A DNA stretch of 64,000 bases from the NCBI GenBank assembly GCA_963826475.1, contig CAWGXC010000003.1:434001-498000 (forward strand), given 5' to 3'. Position 1 is the stretch's first letter. Each line of letters begins with the position of its first letter. This DNA is from RHKX01 sp963826475. Its GTDB lineage: Bacteria; Actinomycetota; Thermoleophilia; Solirubrobacterales; 70-9. The notes beneath the pieces were generated by a model. It was not told where the DNA came from. It was given only the letters and a program-made list of their open reading frames with translations, and ran no database searches. The translations under genes were made by a program, and so were the position numbers. Shown here piece by piece: positions 61,632-64,000 of the stretch.

Positions 61632-63740
61632 ATGAGCGCCACGACCGACACCAAGCGCGCCCGCGTCCTCTTCGACGAGGCGCATTCCGAGGCCTGGTCG
61701 ATCCGCGCGGATGTGGCCGAGCGGATGCAGGCCGCGCATCCCGCAGACGCCTCGCTCGCCGAAGCCGCGCACGCCCTGGAGATGCGCGACTTCGAGGTCG
61801 CCGCCAACGATCACGAACCGCTCGAGGCCGAGCGCCTCGCTGATGCCGACGTGCTCGTGATCGCTCACCCCTCCGATCCCCGCTGGGAGGCGACGACGGG
61901 CGAGGGCGAGCCAAGGCTCAGCGGCGCCGAGATCGATGCGATCGACGCGTGGGTCACGGCCGGGGGAGGGCTGATCGTGCTCGGCGAGACGGAGCAGGAG
62001 AAGTACGGGAACAACCTCAACGAGTTGCTGTCGCGCTTCGGGCTCGAGATCGAGACGAGCACCGTTCAGGACTACGACCACCACCGCGAGGCGCCGAGCT
62101 GGGTCCTGGCGGACCTCGTCCGCCCCGAGGGGGCGGGTGGTGCCGATCCCCTCACGGGGGTCTCCGAGGCATGCTTCTACCGCGCCGGGACGCTGGCCGT
62201 CCACAACGGCGCGCGGGTGATCGCGCGGACGTTCGCCTCCGCGGCCCCGCCCAACGCTCCCCTGGCCGCGGTCACCGAGCATGGCGCCGGGCGAGTCGTC
62301 GTGCTCGCCGACTCGGACCTCTTCGGCGACGACTGCATCGGCGCGCTCGATCACGCCAAGCTCTGGGTCAACCTCGCCTACTGGGCGGCCGGCCCGTCGT
62401 TTGCGAGCGAGGAGGACCCCGTCGAGTCGGCGGCGGCGCAGGATCCGGCCTGGAGCGTGTTGCGCGAGGCCGTCGAGGAGCTCCGTCTGACCCAGGGGCC
62501 GGACGGGTCGATCGACGTCGGCGCTCATGACATGGCGAGGGTCGGTCAGCTGGTCGAGGTGATCGCGGGGGCTGCCCATGGGCTGATCCCGCAGTTCCCC
62601 CATCAGGGCGAGTACATCGAAGCGCTGGGGCGCGACCTGCACGCGTGGGCGGCCGGGGGCTTCGGCAAGCCGGACTTCGCCGCTGCGACGGAGGCCTTCC
62701 GGCCGGAGCGGGACCGGCGAGACGGCATCGAGCACCTCGCCGTCTTCCCGATGTACAAGCAGAACGGGTCTCCGGACACGTGCTTCGAGGCGCTCATCGT
62801 GAGGGTGCCCTGGCCCCAATGGGCGGTCGAGCTCGAGCAGCGCTACGACAACGCCAAGTTCGTGCCCGTCACGTTCGTCGACCACACATCCGGTTACGAC
62901 TCCGAGTGCGCGGTGCTCTTTCCCGAGACGTTCTCGGTCGCGCAGCGCACCGACGCTCACTTCGGGGCGATCTTCTGCGACCGGGAGGCCGAGCGGTTCC
63001 GGCGCGTCTGCGGTTCGGCGGCGGAGATCCTGCGGCTCAACCTGCCACCGGACGCGGCCTGCCTGCTCAGCTCGGCGCCGCTCTCACGTGACGCCTACAT
63101 AGCCTGGGATCTGATCCACGACCGCACGCACATGCGCGGTGACCTTCCGTTCGACCCCTTCATGATTCGCCAGCGAAGCCCGTACTGGATGTACTCGCTG
63201 GAGGAGCTGCGCTGCGACCTGACGACGTTCGGCGAGGCGGTCAAGCTCGAGGCCGAGGGCTTCCCGCTGGCGCGTCACGTCCAGTACGCGATCCTCTTCG
63301 ACCGGCTCTTCCGCTTCCCCGTGACCGGCGGACGGGTGCGCAACTACGACGGGCTGGGCGGGCAGCTGCTCTTCGCCTTCCTCCATCACGAGCGGTACCT
63401 GCACTGGACCGACAACCGGCTGGTCATCGAGTGGGACCGGGTCGCCGACGGCGTCGGGCGGCTGTTCGCGCTCGTCGCCGAGCTCTACCACTCGGGGATC
63501 GACCGCTCGAAGCTCGGCCAGTGGATCGCCGCCCATGACCTCGTCGCGAGCTATGTCCCGCCGTCGGAGCGCTCGGTCTGGACGAAGGACCACCGCGATC
63601 TGCCGGAGGTCGAGGAGCCGAAGCAGCTCGTCGATCTCGTCCGCGACGACGAGTTTCCGCTCAGCCTCTTCTACACCCAGCTGAAGCCCAAGCTCGAGCC
63701 GGCGTTGACGCGCCCCGCCCTCCAGCCGGCGGCGGCCTGA
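61632..63740 (+). CDS. Two-domain protein, DUF6421-like C-terminus
   Basis: 702 residues. Residues about 1-260 form an alpha/beta domain resembling DUF4350 or class I amidotransferase-like folds (VLVIAHPSDPRW; AWVTAGGGLIVLGE; VVVLADSDLFGDD), without the catalytic Cys. Residues 270-690 match my memory of DUF6421: WDLIHDRTHMRGDLPFDPF, YWMYSLEELRCDL, RVRNYDGLGGQLLFAFL and HWTDNRLVIEW. H496-x3-H500 and E524-E525 could bind a metal. No pathway is known. It overlaps the SDR gene by TGATG, so an oxidoreductase partner is likely. Confidence 0.78.
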   Translation: MSATTDTKRARVLFDEAHSEAWSIRADVAERMQAAHPADASLAEAAHALEMRDFEVAANDHEPLEAERLADADVLVIAHPSDPRWEATTGEGEPRLSGAEIDAIDAWVTAGGGLIVLGETEQEKYGNNLNELLSRFGLEIETSTVQDYDHHREAPSWVLADLVRPEGAGGADPLTGVSEACFYRAGTLAVHNGARVIARTFASAAPPNAPLAAVTEHGAGRVVVLADSDLFGDDCIGALDHAKLWVNLAYWAAGPSFASEEDPVESAAAQDPAWSVLREAVEELRLTQGPDGSIDVGAHDMARVGQLVEVIAGAAHGLIPQFPHQGEYIEALGRDLHAWAAGGFGKPDFAAATEAFRPERDRRDGIEHLAVFPMYKQNGSPDTCFEALIVRVPWPQWAVELEQRYDNAKFVPVTFVDHTSGYDSECAVLFPETFSVAQRTDAHFGAIFCDREAERFRRVCGSAAEILRLNLPPDAACLLSSAPLSRDAYIAWDLIHDRTHMRGDLPFDPFMIRQRSPYWMYSLEELRCDLTTFGEAVKLEAEGFPLARHVQYAILFDRLFRFPVTGGRVRNYDGLGGQLLFAFLHHERYLHWTDNRLVIEWDRVADGVGRLFALVAELYHSGIDRSKLGQWIAAHDLVASYVPPSERSVWTKDHRDLPEVEEPKQLVDLVRDDEFPLSLFYTQLKPKLEPALTRPALQPAAA

Positions 63741-64000
63741 TGGCCGGGGAGCTCGAGGGTCGCGTGATCGCGATCGCGGGCGCCGGCGGCGGCCTCGGCC
63801 CAACGGTGGCCAAGCGGTTCGCGGACGCCGGGGCGACGATCGCCCTGACCGATCGCGACGCCGACAAGCTCGCCGAGCTCGGCGAGAGCCTCGGCCTGGC
63901 CAAGGATCGCCTCGATGTCCGGGTTGTCGATCTGCTCGACGAGGAGGCGGCGCGCGGTTGGTGCGCGTCGTTGGTCGAGCGCTTCGGCAAGGTCGATGGG
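63740..64000 (+). CDS. Short-chain dehydrogenase, 5' part only
   Basis: The 87 visible codons begin AGELEGRVIAIAGAGGGLGP, the SDR cofactor-binding start, and continue with VAKRFADAGATIALTDRD and LDVRVVDLLDEEAA. The catalytic Tyr and Lys lie beyond the window. ATG 63740 overlaps the stop of the DUF6421-like gene, so it should be co-translated with it. Substrate unknown. Confidence 0.9.
   Translation, partial: MAGELEGRVIAIAGAGGGLGPTVAKRFADAGATIALTDRDADKLAELGESLGLAKDRLDVRVVDLLDEEAARGWCASLVERFGKVDG

Overview
The window is high-GC DNA from an actinobacterium. The best fit is class Thermoleophilia (Solirubrobacterales or a relative). This rests on gene order (alaS-ruvX-mltG-aroE, aroC-aroK-aroB-aroQ-pepP-efp-nusB, tlyA-nadK-recN-steA-steB-pyrG-xerD), monoderm-type secretion genes, and repeat-rich secreted proteins of a kind I associate with that class. 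The species is inferred, not shown. I see no rRNA, tRNA, CRISPR array, insertion sequence or prophage.

Layout. 1-7214: end of a thioredoxin-like gene, mnmA with an IscU/NifU-like N-terminal domain, alaS, ruvX, mltG and aroE. 7211-26360: one type IV pilus locus (pilB, a PerM-like permease, pilT, pilC, two trios of minor pilins, major pilin pilA, prepilin peptidase, pilM, pilN, pilO and a membrane protein where pilP would be). A TauE-like permease, a small DUF7218-like gene and an antisense secreted-protein gene interrupt it. 26413-37760: aroC, an aroK-aroB fusion, aroQ, an aminopeptidase P, yidC, an SDR/NTF2 pair, two secreted proteins, a frameshifted cfa gene, efp, an AbiEi/DUF559 protein and nusB. 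37757-44163: an xseB-like gene, a prenyl transferase, dxs, an inverted chrA, tlyA and nadK. 44217-53983: recN, steA, steB, an MraY/WecA-like transferase, pyrG, an M20 peptidase, a DUF3866 protein and xerD. 54010-64000: mutM, a P1 peptidase, recO, a glycine-rich beta-helix surface protein, dgt, dnaG, an uncharacterised 702-residue protein and the start of an SDR.

How it works together. The pilus locus codes for an extension and a retraction motor, the platform protein, the inner alignment proteins, the processing peptidase, one major pilin and two separate minor-pilin sets. It lies between aroE and aroC, so the shikimate genes flank it. The remainder is mostly housekeeping: tRNA thiolation and charging, peptidoglycan release, aromatic and isoprenoid precursors, DNA replication and repair, CTP and NADP supply.

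Expression signals fall into two classes. About fifteen operon-head genes have a TANNNT-like (or CANNNT) hexamer ending 6-8 nt before the start codon, with no Shine-Dalgarno sequence, which predicts leaderless mRNAs; six more have it 9-11 nt away. pilA, the first minor pilin, the DUF7218-like gene, pilC and xerD instead have purine-rich Shine-Dalgarno sequences. Within operons, stop and start codons usually overlap as NTGA or TGATG. In two cases (aroK-aroB, dgt) the best start is a CTG overlapping the upstream stop. Open points include the cfa frameshift and several unexplained inverted repeats.
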